From positions 558,001-622,000 of the forward strand of contig CANMFO010000001.1 in assembly GCA_947497245.1 (NCBI GenBank): a stretch of DNA of 64,000 bases. Reading direction: 5' to 3'. Below, one piece after another: positions 43,148 to 52,980 of the stretch; position 1 is the first letter of the stretch, and the number at the start of each line of letters is the position of its first letter. Source of the stretch: an uncultured Flavobacteriaceae bacterium. GTDB taxonomy: Bacteria; Bacteroidota; Bacteroidia; Flavobacteriales; Flavobacteriaceae. The notes beneath the pieces were generated by a model. The model was not told where the DNA came from. It saw only the letters and a program-made list of their open reading frames with translations, and made no database searches. Made by a program: the position numbers and the translations under genes.

Positions 43148-43344
43148 GGTAAAAGAGTAGGTCCGAAGTGCCCCTTTCTTTTAGGCGATTTGATCGGTTC
43201 AAGTTCACAGGAAAAAATAATTGAATAGTATTTGGAATTGCCTATATTTAGGAACACAAACAGTTCGTCGGTAACCCATGGGCCATGACCGACCGATCAT
43301 CAATCAATTAATTGAGGTACTGCACAAAGACCGGTACAAACTCC

Positions 43345-44115
43345 ATGATGTCATTTAACGTGTTTTCGGGATATGCATTGAAAACAAATTATTGGAACTA
43401 CCTCATTGTTCTTTTGGTTTTCTGCGGCCCGTCGGTGCTTTTGGGCCAAAACCAGGAAGACGAAAGTGAGGGCTACCGTTGGTTCGATCAACTGATTGGA
43501 GCTGAAAACTCCGGCCTATATGACGGGGTGGTCTATATTGAGAAATACAGGATGCGGAATGAAAAGCAAAAATTTTTCCGCTCCCCGGACTTTCTCCAAG
43601 GATCGATCAGCTATAATGGACAGCCTTATTTTGATGTGGAGATGAAGTACGATCTATACGAAGATGAGATTTTGGTAAGATCCAGCGCTATCCTGCACCT
43701 GGATAAAAAGGGAATCGATAGTTTCCGGATCGAGGAAAAAAAGTTTGTTAAAATTGACAATGGGGACTACCATGCCATGGGCGTTCATGGCTTTTTTGAA
43801 ATCCTTTTGGAAACTCCCGGCTTCACTTTTTTTAAAAAACACAGGAAGAAAAAGACCGATCGCTTGGGCGAGCGGTTGATCTACCACGAATTCACGGATG
43901 AAAATGCATACTATCTGTTGCATGGGCGCGCCTACCATATCATAGGCACCAAGGAAGATATCATAAAGGTATTCCCAAAGTTCAAAAAGGAGATCAAGGC
44001 ACGGTCAAAAGCCAACAGACCGCTACGAAAACGCGATAAAGGGGCATATTTGTCTTCCTTACTGGATCAGGTCCACGAATTGACATCGCAAGAAAATAAA
44101 ACCCGGGCCGAATGA
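43345..44115 (+). CDS. Unknown exported protein, first gene of a TonB-receptor operon
   Basis: The track start at 43312 is a TTG; ATG 43345 or 43348 fits better and gives about 256 residues. A hydrophobic segment (YLIVLLVFCGPSVLLGQ) serves as signal peptide. The mature part is beta-rich (GLYDGVVYIEKYRM, YFDVEMKYDLYEDEILVRS) and ends in a basic helical tail. No family recognised. Its TGA overlaps the ATG of the TonB receptor in ATGA, so the two are translated together and probably act in the same surface process. Confidence 0.7.
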   Translation: MMSFNVFSGYALKTNYWNYLIVLLVFCGPSVLLGQNQEDESEGYRWFDQLIGAENSGLYDGVVYIEKYRMRNEKQKFFRSPDFLQGSISYNGQPYFDVEMKYDLYEDEILVRSSAILHLDKKGIDSFRIEEKKFVKIDNGDYHAMGVHGFFEILLETPGFTFFKKHRKKKTDRLGERLIYHEFTDENAYYLLHGRAYHIIGTKEDIIKVFPKFKKEIKARSKANRPLRKRDKGAYLSSLLDQVHELTSQENKTRAE

Positions 44116-46862
44116 GGTGGATACTGTGCTTGGGATGGATATTGGGTCTTCAATGGGCTTTGGCACAGGAAAAGGTTTCTACAATTTCGATTGCATTCGA
44201 AAACTCCAGTTTAAAAGAAGTTATAGGCACCATCGAAGAAGTTTCGGACTATCATTTTTTTTATGTGGAAGAGTGGTTGGGCGACCACAGGGTCTCGGGC
44301 AGCTATGCCGATACTTCCTTGGACCTCGTACTACACGATATTTTTGAGCGGACGATCATAAACTTCCATATACTGCCGGGGCATAAAATTGTATTGACCC
44401 GAAACAACATAATCCGGAGTGACCTTCCCCAGGTTTTTTATGGAAAAACCGAAGAACCTGCCTTGGGAGAGGAGGTAGAGACCAATCCCGTTTTCTATAC
44501 GGAAGAGTACAATTCGGAAAAAATGGAAACGGTACGGATTGGAAAGGAAAGTCCGAATACCAGGCAAGGGCGGTTTACCCTTACCGGTCGGGTCAGGAAC
44601 ATTGGAACCGGTGAGTTTGTTTCCGCCTTGGCAATCGTCGTCAAAGATAAAAATATCGGCACCGCTACGGACGACAATGGATTTTATAAAATAGAGCTGC
44701 CCGCCGGGCCCAATCTTGTTGAGACCAGTGCCATTGGCATCCAAACTTCTGTGAGAAGGGTAATTATCTATAATGACGGCGTATTGGATCTGGAGGTAAG
44801 GGAGAGCGTTGAAATTTTAGATGAGGTGGTCGTACAGGCGGATGCGACCAAGAATGTGGCGGAACCGATTACGGGAGTTGCTCAAATTGAAGTGGAGAAG
44901 ATAAAAACGATTCCATTGGTTCTGGGCGAAAGGGACATGCTGAAAGTCGCCACTACCTTGCCTGGAATTACTACTGCAGGCGAGGGGGCCGCGGGCTACA
45001 ACGTACGAGGGGGAAGGATAGACCAGAACCTCATTTTGTTGGATAATGCGGTGGTTTACAATCCATCCCATTTTTTTGGGATTTTCTCCGCCCTGAACCC
45101 CTTTACGACCGGAACGGTAAATATTTACAAGGGTAGTATTCCGGTGGAATATGGAGGTAGGCTATCTTCCGTTTTTGATATCCGTACCAAAGAGGGAAAT
45201 GTCGAAGAGTTCGCAGGGGAAGCTTCCTTGGGCCCCGTGACGAGCAACCTTAGCCTGGAAGTTCCGATTGTCAAAGGCAAATCGTCGTTATTGATGGGGG
45301 GGAGGGCTACCTATTCCCAATGGATATTAAGGTCCCTAAAGGAGGAATCGCTAAAAAATAGCAAGGCCTCATTTTATGATGTTGTCGCTCGATACGACCA
45401 TAAAATTAACGACAACAATGCCATTGGGGTCACCGGCTACTTCAGCAACGATGCGTTCAACATCACTTCAGATTCTTTGTATAGCTATAGCAATAGGTTG
45501 TTTTCGTTAAGATGGAACCATAAATTCAGCGATAAGAACACGGCAAGCTTGCTGTTGTCCAACAGCCAATACCGCTTTAACATTGAGTTTGATGGGAATT
45601 CCCAGAATGATTTTGATCTTGGTTACAAAATAGATGAAACCGAATTCAAGCTAAAAATGAGGTACCTGGGGGGAAAGGGCCATAGTTTTGATTATGGCCT
45701 CTCCACCAAATTGTACAACGTAAATCCGGGCAGTATTGAGCCCCTTGGCCCCGAATCCATCCTTGAGACCAGGCGGATACCTAAGGAGAAGGGGCTCGAG
45801 GCGGCCCTATTTGTTTCCGATGATTTCGATCTAAGCGAAAAACTGTCCCTGAGCGCGGGCCTGCGCTATTCCATGTTTGCGGCCCTTGGCCCATCGGTGC
45901 AACGAATTTATGAAAACGATGTCCCCAAGACCCAGGAAACACTGCTCGATACACGGACATACGATAAAAACAAAGTAATAAAAACCTATGGAGGACCGGA
46001 GGCCAGATTGTCCGCAAGATATTATTTAAGGCCGGACCTCTCGGTAAAGGCCAGTTTCGGCAATACCTTTCAGTACATACATACCCTGTCGAACAATACG
46101 ACCGCCTCTCCGACCGATACATGGAAACTTTCGGATTCGAACATAAAACCACAGCGCGCCAATCAATTTTCCGTGGGACTCTACAAAAACTTTGACGACA
46201 ATATCTACGAGTTGAGCCTGGAAAGTTACTTTAAGAAATTCACCGATATCATAGATTACAAGGTAGGTGCGGACCTCTTGTTGAACGAGGACATAGAGAC
46301 CGAAGTGTTCCAAGGCGAGGGCAAAGCATATGGAATTGAGCTCCTACTAAGGAAGAACCGGGGCAAACTCAATGGCTGGCTGGGATATACCTATTCGCGA
46401 TCTCTTATCAAGTTTGATAGTGGGTTCGATGAGGAAAGGATCAACAACGGGGAGTACTTCCCTTCCAATTTTGACAAGCCCCATGATATAAGTTTGGTGG
46501 CCAATTACAAACTGACCAAACGGTACAGTCTTTCCACTAATTTTGTGTACCAGACCGGAAGACCGGTGACCTTTCCCGTCGGTCGTTATATTTATCAGGG
46601 CCAAAATCATGTGTTCTACAGTGAGCGCAATGAATTTAGGATTCCAGACTACTATCGTTTGGATATCAGCATCAATATAGAGGGCAACCATAAGATCAAG
46701 AAGTTTGCCCATAGTTTTTGGAATATTTCTGTGTACAATGTTTTGGGCAGAAATAACCCGTATTCAGTATTTTTTGTATCGGAGAATGGAAGCATAAAGG
46801 CCTACAAAAGCTCTATTTTTTCCATTCCGGTACCCACAATAACCTATAATTTCAAGTTTTGA
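44112..46862 (+). CDS. STN-domain TonB-dependent outer-membrane receptor
   Basis: A 916-residue receptor. After a signal peptide, residues about 20-105 form an STN domain (STISIAFENSSLKEVIGTIE), which in the FecA type contacts an anti-sigma factor. A carboxypeptidase-regulatory-like beta-sandwich follows (FTLTGRVRNIGTGEFVSA, about 155-230). The plug comes next (VLGERDMLKVATTLPGITT, GYNVRGGRIDQNLILLDN), and then a barrel of about 550 residues ending in ITYNFKF with a terminal Phe. It imports an unknown substrate with TonB energy. No sigma/anti-sigma pair is adjacent, so the STN may have another role. It is coupled at both ends, overlapping the upstream and the downstream gene. Confidence 0.93.
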   Translation: MRWILCLGWILGLQWALAQEKVSTISIAFENSSLKEVIGTIEEVSDYHFFYVEEWLGDHRVSGSYADTSLDLVLHDIFERTIINFHILPGHKIVLTRNNIIRSDLPQVFYGKTEEPALGEEVETNPVFYTEEYNSEKMETVRIGKESPNTRQGRFTLTGRVRNIGTGEFVSALAIVVKDKNIGTATDDNGFYKIELPAGPNLVETSAIGIQTSVRRVIIYNDGVLDLEVRESVEILDEVVVQADATKNVAEPITGVAQIEVEKIKTIPLVLGERDMLKVATTLPGITTAGEGAAGYNVRGGRIDQNLILLDNAVVYNPSHFFGIFSALNPFTTGTVNIYKGSIPVEYGGRLSSVFDIRTKEGNVEEFAGEASLGPVTSNLSLEVPIVKGKSSLLMGGRATYSQWILRSLKEESLKNSKASFYDVVARYDHKINDNNAIGVTGYFSNDAFNITSDSLYSYSNRLFSLRWNHKFSDKNTASLLLSNSQYRFNIEFDGNSQNDFDLGYKIDETEFKLKMRYLGGKGHSFDYGLSTKLYNVNPGSIEPLGPESILETRRIPKEKGLEAALFVSDDFDLSEKLSLSAGLRYSMFAALGPSVQRIYENDVPKTQETLLDTRTYDKNKVIKTYGGPEARLSARYYLRPDLSVKASFGNTFQYIHTLSNNTTASPTDTWKLSDSNIKPQRANQFSVGLYKNFDDNIYELSLESYFKKFTDIIDYKVGADLLLNEDIETEVFQGEGKAYGIELLLRKNRGKLNGWLGYTYSRSLIKFDSGFDEERINNGEYFPSNFDKPHDISLVANYKLTKRYSLSTNFVYQTGRPVTFPVGRYIYQGQNHVFYSERNEFRIPDYYRLDISINIEGNHKIKKFAHSFWNISVYNVLGRNNPYSVFFVSENGSIKAYKSSIFSIPVPTITYNFKF

Positions 46863-48055
46863 TACATCAGTTTAACGGCAATGTTTGGCGCAGCAGGATT
46901 TTTCGGACCGTCCTTTTGGTAATGTTTGGAGGTGCGCTCAACGGCTGTGTGGAATCTTTTGATGTCAAAACCGAAACCTTTGAGGAGGCCCTGGTCGTGG
47001 ATGCCACCATAACCAATGAGCTCAAAGAGCAGGAAATTGTACTGGGGCGTAGTTTTTTGTTGGAAGAATTTGATTTTGTGGCCGAGGAAAATGCGCAGGT
47101 CAGGATTATCGATGATGCCCAAAACGCGTTTGTTTTTCAGGAAACGACTCCTGGGAGATACCTTTCGACCAGCCCGTTCAGTGCCCAAACAGGTACGAAC
47201 TATCAACTGCTGATCACCACGCAAAACGGTAGGGAATACGCTTCCGAATTAACGAGCTTACCTCCTCCCGATCCCATGCAAAACCTGTATGCTTCCAGAA
47301 CGAATGGTGACAACGGCGAAGAAGGCATCGCGATATTCGTAGATTTTAACGCTCCTGAAAGCGAGCGGTACTACCGCTATGAATATGAAGAGACCTACAA
47401 GATCATCGCACCGAGATGGACTGGCTCACAGGTAGTATTCATAACTCCCGCCCAACCCGAAATTCTCCCGGCATATGCCAACGAACATATATGTTACAAC
47501 AGCAATGCCTCGGAAGGCATCATCATTGCCAGTACCAACGGTCCTGCTGGAGGCACTTTGACCCGGTTTCGGACGAGATTCATAGATAGGGAAGATTATA
47601 TCTTGTCCCATCGCTATAGTATTCTTGTCCGGCAGCACGTCATTTCAAAAGCGGCCTATTCCCATTTTGAACTGCTTGAAAAGTTTTCTGGGCAGGACAA
47701 TGTACTTTCGCAGTCCCAGCCCGGGTTCTTTAGGGGAAATATGTATTCAATTGCCAATTCTGATGAAAAGGTTTTGGGATATTTTGATGTTTCCTCCCTA
47801 TCGGAGAAGAGAATATTCTTTGATTACGCCGATTTTTTTCCTGGTGAGCCACTTCCTCCTTATGCGGCGACCGAATGTGATCCTTTTGTGGCAGGTTTCG
47901 CAACTTTCCCCACGATAGCCGATCTATTGAAAGATAATTTGGTGCGATATTATTCAACCGATCCCCTTACCGAGGATATTTCGGTTGTTCTCAGGGGATG
48001 CGCCGATTGCACGGTATTCGGTGACCCGGAGGTACCTGAATTTTGGATCGATTAA
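46859..48055 (+). CDS. DUF4249 lipoprotein, partner of the TonB receptor
   Basis: A 398-residue protein with the DUF4249 layout: an N-terminal lipoprotein-type signal (LLVMFGGALNGC), early VVDATITNELKEQEIVLGRS, central NGREYASELTSLPPPDP and FVDFNAPESERYYRYEYEET, and the C-terminal GCADCTVFGDPEVPEFW cysteine motif. DUF4249 proteins are encoded next to STN-type TonB receptors in many Bacteroidota and are thought to be their surface partners, but no biochemical role is established. The TTG start at 46859 overlaps the receptor stop; an internal ATG at 46922 would lose most of the signal. Confidence 0.85.
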   Translation: MIHQFNGNVWRSRIFRTVLLVMFGGALNGCVESFDVKTETFEEALVVDATITNELKEQEIVLGRSFLLEEFDFVAEENAQVRIIDDAQNAFVFQETTPGRYLSTSPFSAQTGTNYQLLITTQNGREYASELTSLPPPDPMQNLYASRTNGDNGEEGIAIFVDFNAPESERYYRYEYEETYKIIAPRWTGSQVVFITPAQPEILPAYANEHICYNSNASEGIIIASTNGPAGGTLTRFRTRFIDREDYILSHRYSILVRQHVISKAAYSHFELLEKFSGQDNVLSQSQPGFFRGNMYSIANSDEKVLGYFDVSSLSEKRIFFDYADFFPGEPLPPYAATECDPFVAGFATFPTIADLLKDNLVRYYSTDPLTEDISVVLRGCADCTVFGDPEVPEFWID

Positions 48056-48068
48056 AAGAATGGGCAGT

Positions 48069-49847
48069 ATGAAAAAAATAAAAATCACCTTGACATTGTG
48101 GTTAACTATTGGTTTTTCATTGGTTTACGGGCAGACCATCCTGAAAAACGGACGGGAACTAAAGGGGTACAATGATCTGCACAAAGAAACCATTTTCATA
48201 CATCAGAATGCGTCCCTACTGCTTGCCGGGGAGCAGTTGTACTATAAGATGTACTGTATCGATCCGGAAACGGGCGGGTTCAGCTCCCTGAGTAAAATGG
48301 GCTATGTTGAATTAGTGGGCGCGAATGGACAGGCCGTGTTTAAGCATAAAATTACATTGTCCGCTGGGGTTGGACAAGGAGATTTTTTTGTTCCGACCAC
48401 GGTGCCATCAGGAAACTACAAACTCCTCGGGTTTACAAAATGGATGAAGAATAGTGGGGAAAATTGCTTTTTTCAAAGTGATATCGATATCATAAATCCA
48501 TACCACGAGAATCAAAAATCGATATTGATCGAAGCCGAAACCGATTCGATGACCGGGTCTGTACCAGGATTTGAACAAAAGGCGCGGTACATTCAAAATA
48601 AAACGGGGCAAAATTTTACAATGGCAACAAACAAACAAATGTTTGGCCCCCGTGAAAGGGTTGAACTGACGCTGCGTCATGTGAAACGGTCGGCCTTGAA
48701 CGGGAACTATTCCATTTCGGTAAGAAAAAAAGATGCCATTAGTAGATCACCTAGGGCTACTTCCGAAACTTTTCTGGCATTTTTTGAAGATATGGACAGG
48801 ACCATATCGGTTGGAGACAGTGTTTTTATGCCAGAGCTTCGGGGAGAATTGGTTTCTGGAAAAGTACGGTCCAAGACCACGGAACTGCCAGTGGCGGGTG
48901 AAAGAGTGGCCCTTTCCATACCGGGTAGGGATTTTGAAATTAAAATTGTCCAAACCGATAAGGACGGCAGCTTTCATTTCAATCTTAATGGCACCTATGC
49001 CAACACGGACGCTCTAATTCAAATAGTGGGCAAGAAAGGGGAGGAAAACAAAATTGTGATGGAGCAACCATTTTCCATGGATTATGGGGGTCTGGTCCAT
49101 AAAGAGTTGGTCGTTGGCCCCGGGATGACGGATCTAATATTGGAACGAAGTGTGTACAACCAGATTGAAAACGCATACCTTGGGGTAAAGGAGGATACCA
49201 TCCAATCCCCAAAACCCCTTTCCCCTTTTTATCGGGATTTTGCCCTTATGTACAACTTGGACGATTATACGCGGTTTGCTACGATCGAGGAAACTTTGGT
49301 AGAGATCATAGAACACGTTTGGGTAGAAAAGAACGGGGAAGGGGAGTTGGTGTTTCACGTACGCGGATATGATTATTTGCCGCAATCGGGTATTCCGCCC
49401 CTGGTCCTCGTCGATGGGGTAATGGTGCGGAGGCACGAAGACATCATGGACATCAGCGCTCGAAAGCTTAAAAGAATCGGGATAATTAGGGATGAATGTA
49501 GTCTAGGACCACAGGCCTTTCAGGGAATCGTTGCCCTTGAGACATTCGATGGTAATTTTCAAAATACGTTTTACCATGAGGATCTGGCAAAAATAGAACT
49601 GGTCAGACCGTTGCCCCACAAAAAATATTTTCAAGCCCGCTATGGTGATGGGAAGGGGAAGATAACGGACCGTATTCCCGATTTTAGGCACCAATTGCTT
49701 TGGATGCCGAACGTGGAACCGAAAGGGGAAGAAATGACCCTGGATTTTTTCACATCCGATGTCCCAGGTGATTATGAAATTTGCTTGGAAGGATTCACTT
49801 TGGAGGGCGAACCGGTCTCATTGAGGACTGCAATATCCGTGGAATAA
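48069..49847 (+). CDS. Exported MG2-like beta-sandwich protein, end of TonB operon
   Basis: The track frame opens at 47985, but ATG 48069 gives a proper signal peptide (ITLTLWLTIGFSLVYGQ) and a product of 592 residues. The first domain, with ETIFIHQNASLLLAGEQLYYKM and FFVPTTVPSGNYKLLGFT, resembles the macroglobulin MG2 fold. A later DKDGSFHFNLNG segment looks like another beta-sandwich, and a part with LVLVDGVMVRRHEDIM resembles a receptor plug without a barrel. Such proteins accompany TonB receptors in this phylum; the function is unknown. It begins 13 bases after the DUF4249 stop and is the last gene of the four-gene operon. Confidence 0.75.
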   Translation: MKKIKITLTLWLTIGFSLVYGQTILKNGRELKGYNDLHKETIFIHQNASLLLAGEQLYYKMYCIDPETGGFSSLSKMGYVELVGANGQAVFKHKITLSAGVGQGDFFVPTTVPSGNYKLLGFTKWMKNSGENCFFQSDIDIINPYHENQKSILIEAETDSMTGSVPGFEQKARYIQNKTGQNFTMATNKQMFGPRERVELTLRHVKRSALNGNYSISVRKKDAISRSPRATSETFLAFFEDMDRTISVGDSVFMPELRGELVSGKVRSKTTELPVAGERVALSIPGRDFEIKIVQTDKDGSFHFNLNGTYANTDALIQIVGKKGEENKIVMEQPFSMDYGGLVHKELVVGPGMTDLILERSVYNQIENAYLGVKEDTIQSPKPLSPFYRDFALMYNLDDYTRFATIEETLVEIIEHVWVEKNGEGELVFHVRGYDYLPQSGIPPLVLVDGVMVRRHEDIMDISARKLKRIGIIRDECSLGPQAFQGIVALETFDGNFQNTFYHEDLAKIELVRPLPHKKYFQARYGDGKGKITDRIPDFRHQLLWMPNVEPKGEEMTLDFFTSDVPGDYEICLEGFTLEGEPVSLRTAISVE

Positions 49848-50037
49848 ATTTAGCGCGGATTACTTCCATATTTGTAAAATTGGGTACATAGCTTTAGATT
49901 TATACAAAGGAACAGCAATACCTACAAAAAGGGTGTCGTGGCACGCGCGCATGGATTTGGCCCGACCGCCGGTTGCCACTGTGGGTTTTAATAGGATAGC
50001 TGAAAAACATTTTCGACCTAACATTTGAACTTGGATT

Positions 50038-51006
50038 ATGATATACAAATCAGCCCCCTATATATTCTCTATCGCATTCTGTGCCCTTGGTTTGTTCTAT
50101 TACCAGACCTTTTGGCCTTTGGATAACCTGGAGCGGCTTCCCGGACATAAAAGCCATGACCTCCGACCAGTGACCAAGCCCGATTACACTCCATGCGATC
50201 AGTTTGAAATCCCCAATTATGAGGCATACCGGACTTCAACGGCCCCGACCATTGATGGCCGACCCGATGAACTTGAATGGCAGCTCGCCCCTCGATCGTC
50301 CAGTTTCAAAGATTTGATTTCAGGGGCCGAGACCATTCATGATACGCGGGCCGCGGTACTCTGGGATGATGAGTACCTATATGTGGCGTACTGGGTGGAA
50401 GAGCCGAATCTACAGGCCAGTATCACTGAGCAGGACGGATTGATCTATCAAAACAATGATGTAGAGTTGTTCATTGCCGGACAGGATGGGTATTATGAGT
50501 TTGAAATCAACACCTATGGTACCATTTACGAAGTGTTCTTTATTTGGGAAGAGGCTTATGAAAAAGGGGGGTACGATACCATACCGGGATTTGGAAGGAC
50601 TGAGCCGGGGAGAAGGGAATTTAATGGAGTGGGCTATAAATCGCACCCCAGGGGCCCACGAATTGGTTTTTGGAACTGGGACCTGCAGGGATTAAAGCGT
50701 GCCGTTTTTGCGGACGGAACCATTAATGATGACCAAGATCGAGATCGCGGATGGACCGTGGAACTGGCCTTGCCCTGGTCGAGCATTTCAATATTGGCCA
50801 AGGGGGACGACCGAAGCGTTCCGCCCCTTCCCGAGGATGTTTGGAGAATGGATTTCTCAAGATTTAACCAGTACAAAGAGGCCAAGCCCGCAAAGGATTC
50901 AGGAGGTTGGGCCTGGAGCCCCCATGGGGTATGGGATTCGCACGTTCCGGAATGCTTTACCTTTGTTAATTTTTCCAGTAAAGACGTGGGTACCCTAAGA
51001 AAATAG
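50038..51006 (+). CDS. Exported CBM9-like carbohydrate-binding protein
   Basis: A 322-residue protein with an N-terminal hydrophobic anchor or signal (YIFSIAFCALGLFYY) and a single family-9-like carbohydrate-binding module that fills most of the chain: PTIDGRPDELEWQLAP, TRAAVLWDDEYLYVAYWVEEP, QNNDVELFIAG, YYEFEINTYGTIYEVF and WTVELALPWSSI. This is the free-standing CBM9-like type that is frequent in Bacteroidota polysaccharide and cell-surface loci. No glycoside hydrolase is adjacent. The ligand is unknown. Confidence 0.85.
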   Translation: MIYKSAPYIFSIAFCALGLFYYQTFWPLDNLERLPGHKSHDLRPVTKPDYTPCDQFEIPNYEAYRTSTAPTIDGRPDELEWQLAPRSSSFKDLISGAETIHDTRAAVLWDDEYLYVAYWVEEPNLQASITEQDGLIYQNNDVELFIAGQDGYYEFEINTYGTIYEVFFIWEEAYEKGGYDTIPGFGRTEPGRREFNGVGYKSHPRGPRIGFWNWDLQGLKRAVFADGTINDDQDRDRGWTVELALPWSSISILAKGDDRSVPPLPEDVWRMDFSRFNQYKEAKPAKDSGGWAWSPHGVWDSHVPECFTFVNFSSKDVGTLRK

Positions 51007-51077
51007 GCGAAGGGTCATGGCGTTCCACTTCCCATACCGGTGGATTGGAAAACCGAAATTAAACCAGTTTGGATAAA

Positions 51078-51941
51078 ATGAAAACACACAACACCTTCCT
51101 TTCCAGTCTTTTTTTATTTCTTTTTTGGTCCATTTGTTATCCATTGAAGGGCCAGGAACTCATGATACCCCGATCTAGCCCCAAAGCAAGTGTAAGTCAG
51201 GTTATAGGGGTTTGTACGGTTAGTGTTGCGTACGGAAGGCCAAGTGTCCGTGGACGAAAAATATTTGGGGAACTGGTCCCTTTTGGTGAGGTATGGCGGG
51301 CTGGGGCCAACGAGGCCACCACGATAACGTTCCGGCAGGGGGTCCGTATTGACGGAAAAAAAGTCGCAGCGGGCAAATACGGTCTGTTCATGATTCCCCA
51401 AAAAAAGAAATGGACCATCATTCTGAACAAGGATTCCGAACAATGGGGCGCCTACAATTACAACCCGGGCGATGATGTTCTTCGGACCGAGGTAAAACCT
51501 CGAACGGTTGGGTTTACCGAGCTATGTACCTACACTTTCACCGATGTGGGCAAAACCAGGGGAGTATTGCGGTTGACCTGGGAAAATCATGCCATCGACC
51601 TGGAAATTGAGACCGATACCCATATCCAGACACTGGAAGAGATCGAACGGGTGACGACCCTCCCCAAAGCGGGATGGTATAGCTTTTCCGCAGCTGCCCA
51701 GTATCACTTTTACGAGCGACAAGAACCGGAGAAAGCACTGGGATACATCGACAGGGCCATAGCACTGGAAGCACCCAATCCGGCACCGTGGATGCTGAAA
51801 TCCCAAATTCTGGCTTCACAGAAAAAGTACAGGGAAGCCATACACCTTGCCCAACAGGCTATTAAAGTGTCAAAAAAATACAATTTCCTGTTTGAAGTGG
51901 AGGAAAATGAAGAGAACATCCATAAATGGGAAACGCAGTGA
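51078..51941 (+). CDS. DUF2911 protein with C-terminal TPR repeats, exported
   Basis: ATG 51078 is preferred to the TTG at 51069. The signal peptide ends near YPLKGQ. Residues about 30-180 match DUF2911: PRSSPKASVSQVIG, VSVAYGRPSVRGRKIFG, GEVWRAGANEATTI, GKYGLFMIP and WTIILN. After that, two TPR-like helix pairs (PEKALGYIDRAIALEAPNP, KKYREAIHLAQQAIKVS) close the protein, 287 residues in all. DUF2911 has no established biochemical role; periplasmic location is predicted. It follows the CBM9-like gene after 71 bases and may share its transcript. Confidence 0.88.
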   Translation: MKTHNTFLSSLFLFLFWSICYPLKGQELMIPRSSPKASVSQVIGVCTVSVAYGRPSVRGRKIFGELVPFGEVWRAGANEATTITFRQGVRIDGKKVAAGKYGLFMIPQKKKWTIILNKDSEQWGAYNYNPGDDVLRTEVKPRTVGFTELCTYTFTDVGKTRGVLRLTWENHAIDLEIETDTHIQTLEEIERVTTLPKAGWYSFSAAAQYHFYERQEPEKALGYIDRAIALEAPNPAPWMLKSQILASQKKYREAIHLAQQAIKVSKKYNFLFEVEENEENIHKWETQ

Positions 51942-51961
51942 CCTGCAGTGATCACAGGATA

Positions 51962-52735
51962 TCAGTACCCCGTTGTGAACAGGTTTCTTGCGCCCTTTAA
52001 CCCGCATTTTTGATATTTGTGATACGCTTGGGCGGCCCTTTCCTCGATTTGCAAATCGGTTTCATTTAAAAGCCAACCATCCAATGCCGCCTTTAAGGTA
52101 TATGCCTCGGGGGCCATCAAATGAGTGGTCCATAGCAATGGCTTTGCCTGTGCCTTTTTTAGTTCGTTCTTAAAGAAAGCCTTGCTGTAGCATGCCAAAA
52201 TTATGGCATCTTTGTTTCTGTTCTCAGGGATGTGATATTCAATATTTACCGAAAAGTCCATTAATCCATCGTGTCCTATATAGCTGATCAAATCCGACTT
52301 TCCACCAAAAGTTAAAAGGGAATCGTTGAGCGTGATGGTTTGGGCGCGCTGTCCGTTGGATGCCTTTAGAAAATCGGTAATACAGGTTTTTATTTTTGCC
52401 CCATCATAGGCGTCCGCCAAAATATAAACATCTTGGACCGCGTGCTTGAACAGGATTCGTTCCAATATGTTTGGATCGTTCGACGGAATGGATTTTACAA
52501 AAGTCCAATCTTTCGTTTTGTAACGAAAATAGGATTTAAGTCCAAAGGCAGCGCCCCAGTATAAATTCGACCTGGGCTCCTGCCCGTTTCCAAGCGATTT
52601 TGGAACTGGAACGATACCTTGGTTTATATTATCGCAAAGCGCTACGAACACATGGATCGTTTTTGACTGGCCGAAGGAAGCGTACAGACAGGATACAAAA
52701 AAAAGTAGGGCAAGAATTTTTTTTATTTTTTCCAT
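51962..52735 (-). CDS. Exported protein with caspase-like His-Cys dyad
   Basis: A 257-residue protein with a signal peptide (KILALLFFVSCLYASFGQ). No family is annotated by eye, but the spacing of ISYIGHDGLMD (H155) and AIILACYSKAFF (C182) matches the HG and C motifs of caspase/clostripain/CHAT-like cysteine peptidases, each after a hydrophobic strand. Upstream, QDVYILADAYDGAKI would be the strand-helix unit of that fold. If correct, it is a periplasmic or secreted cysteine peptidase or a dead relative. It is convergent with the DUF2911 gene and divergent from the FHA operon, so context does not help. Confidence 0.6.
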   Translation of the reverse strand: MEKIKKILALLFFVSCLYASFGQSKTIHVFVALCDNINQGIVPVPKSLGNGQEPRSNLYWGAAFGLKSYFRYKTKDWTFVKSIPSNDPNILERILFKHAVQDVYILADAYDGAKIKTCITDFLKASNGQRAQTITLNDSLLTFGGKSDLISYIGHDGLMDFSVNIEYHIPENRNKDAIILACYSKAFFKNELKKAQAKPLLWTTHLMAPEAYTLKAALDGWLLNETDLQIEERAAQAYHKYQKCGLKGARNLFTTGY

Positions 52736-52980
52736 GGAGATGGTTTTAGATAGCGGGGTATTGTTGGTTCAGCAAAATCTTTGCCAAACTATTGATTTTG
52801 AATGATATATAATGTGTTTTTGCATTTGGTAAGAATATTCCTCGTTTAAGCATATACCTTTACCAACGTTTTTGGAAGCGAATTGCACAAAGTGGCAGGC
52901 CGACATATTTAATTTACTTTCCCGACCGTCCAATTAGCATAAAATCACTATATTAAAGGATTGCGTTAAACCACCAAACC

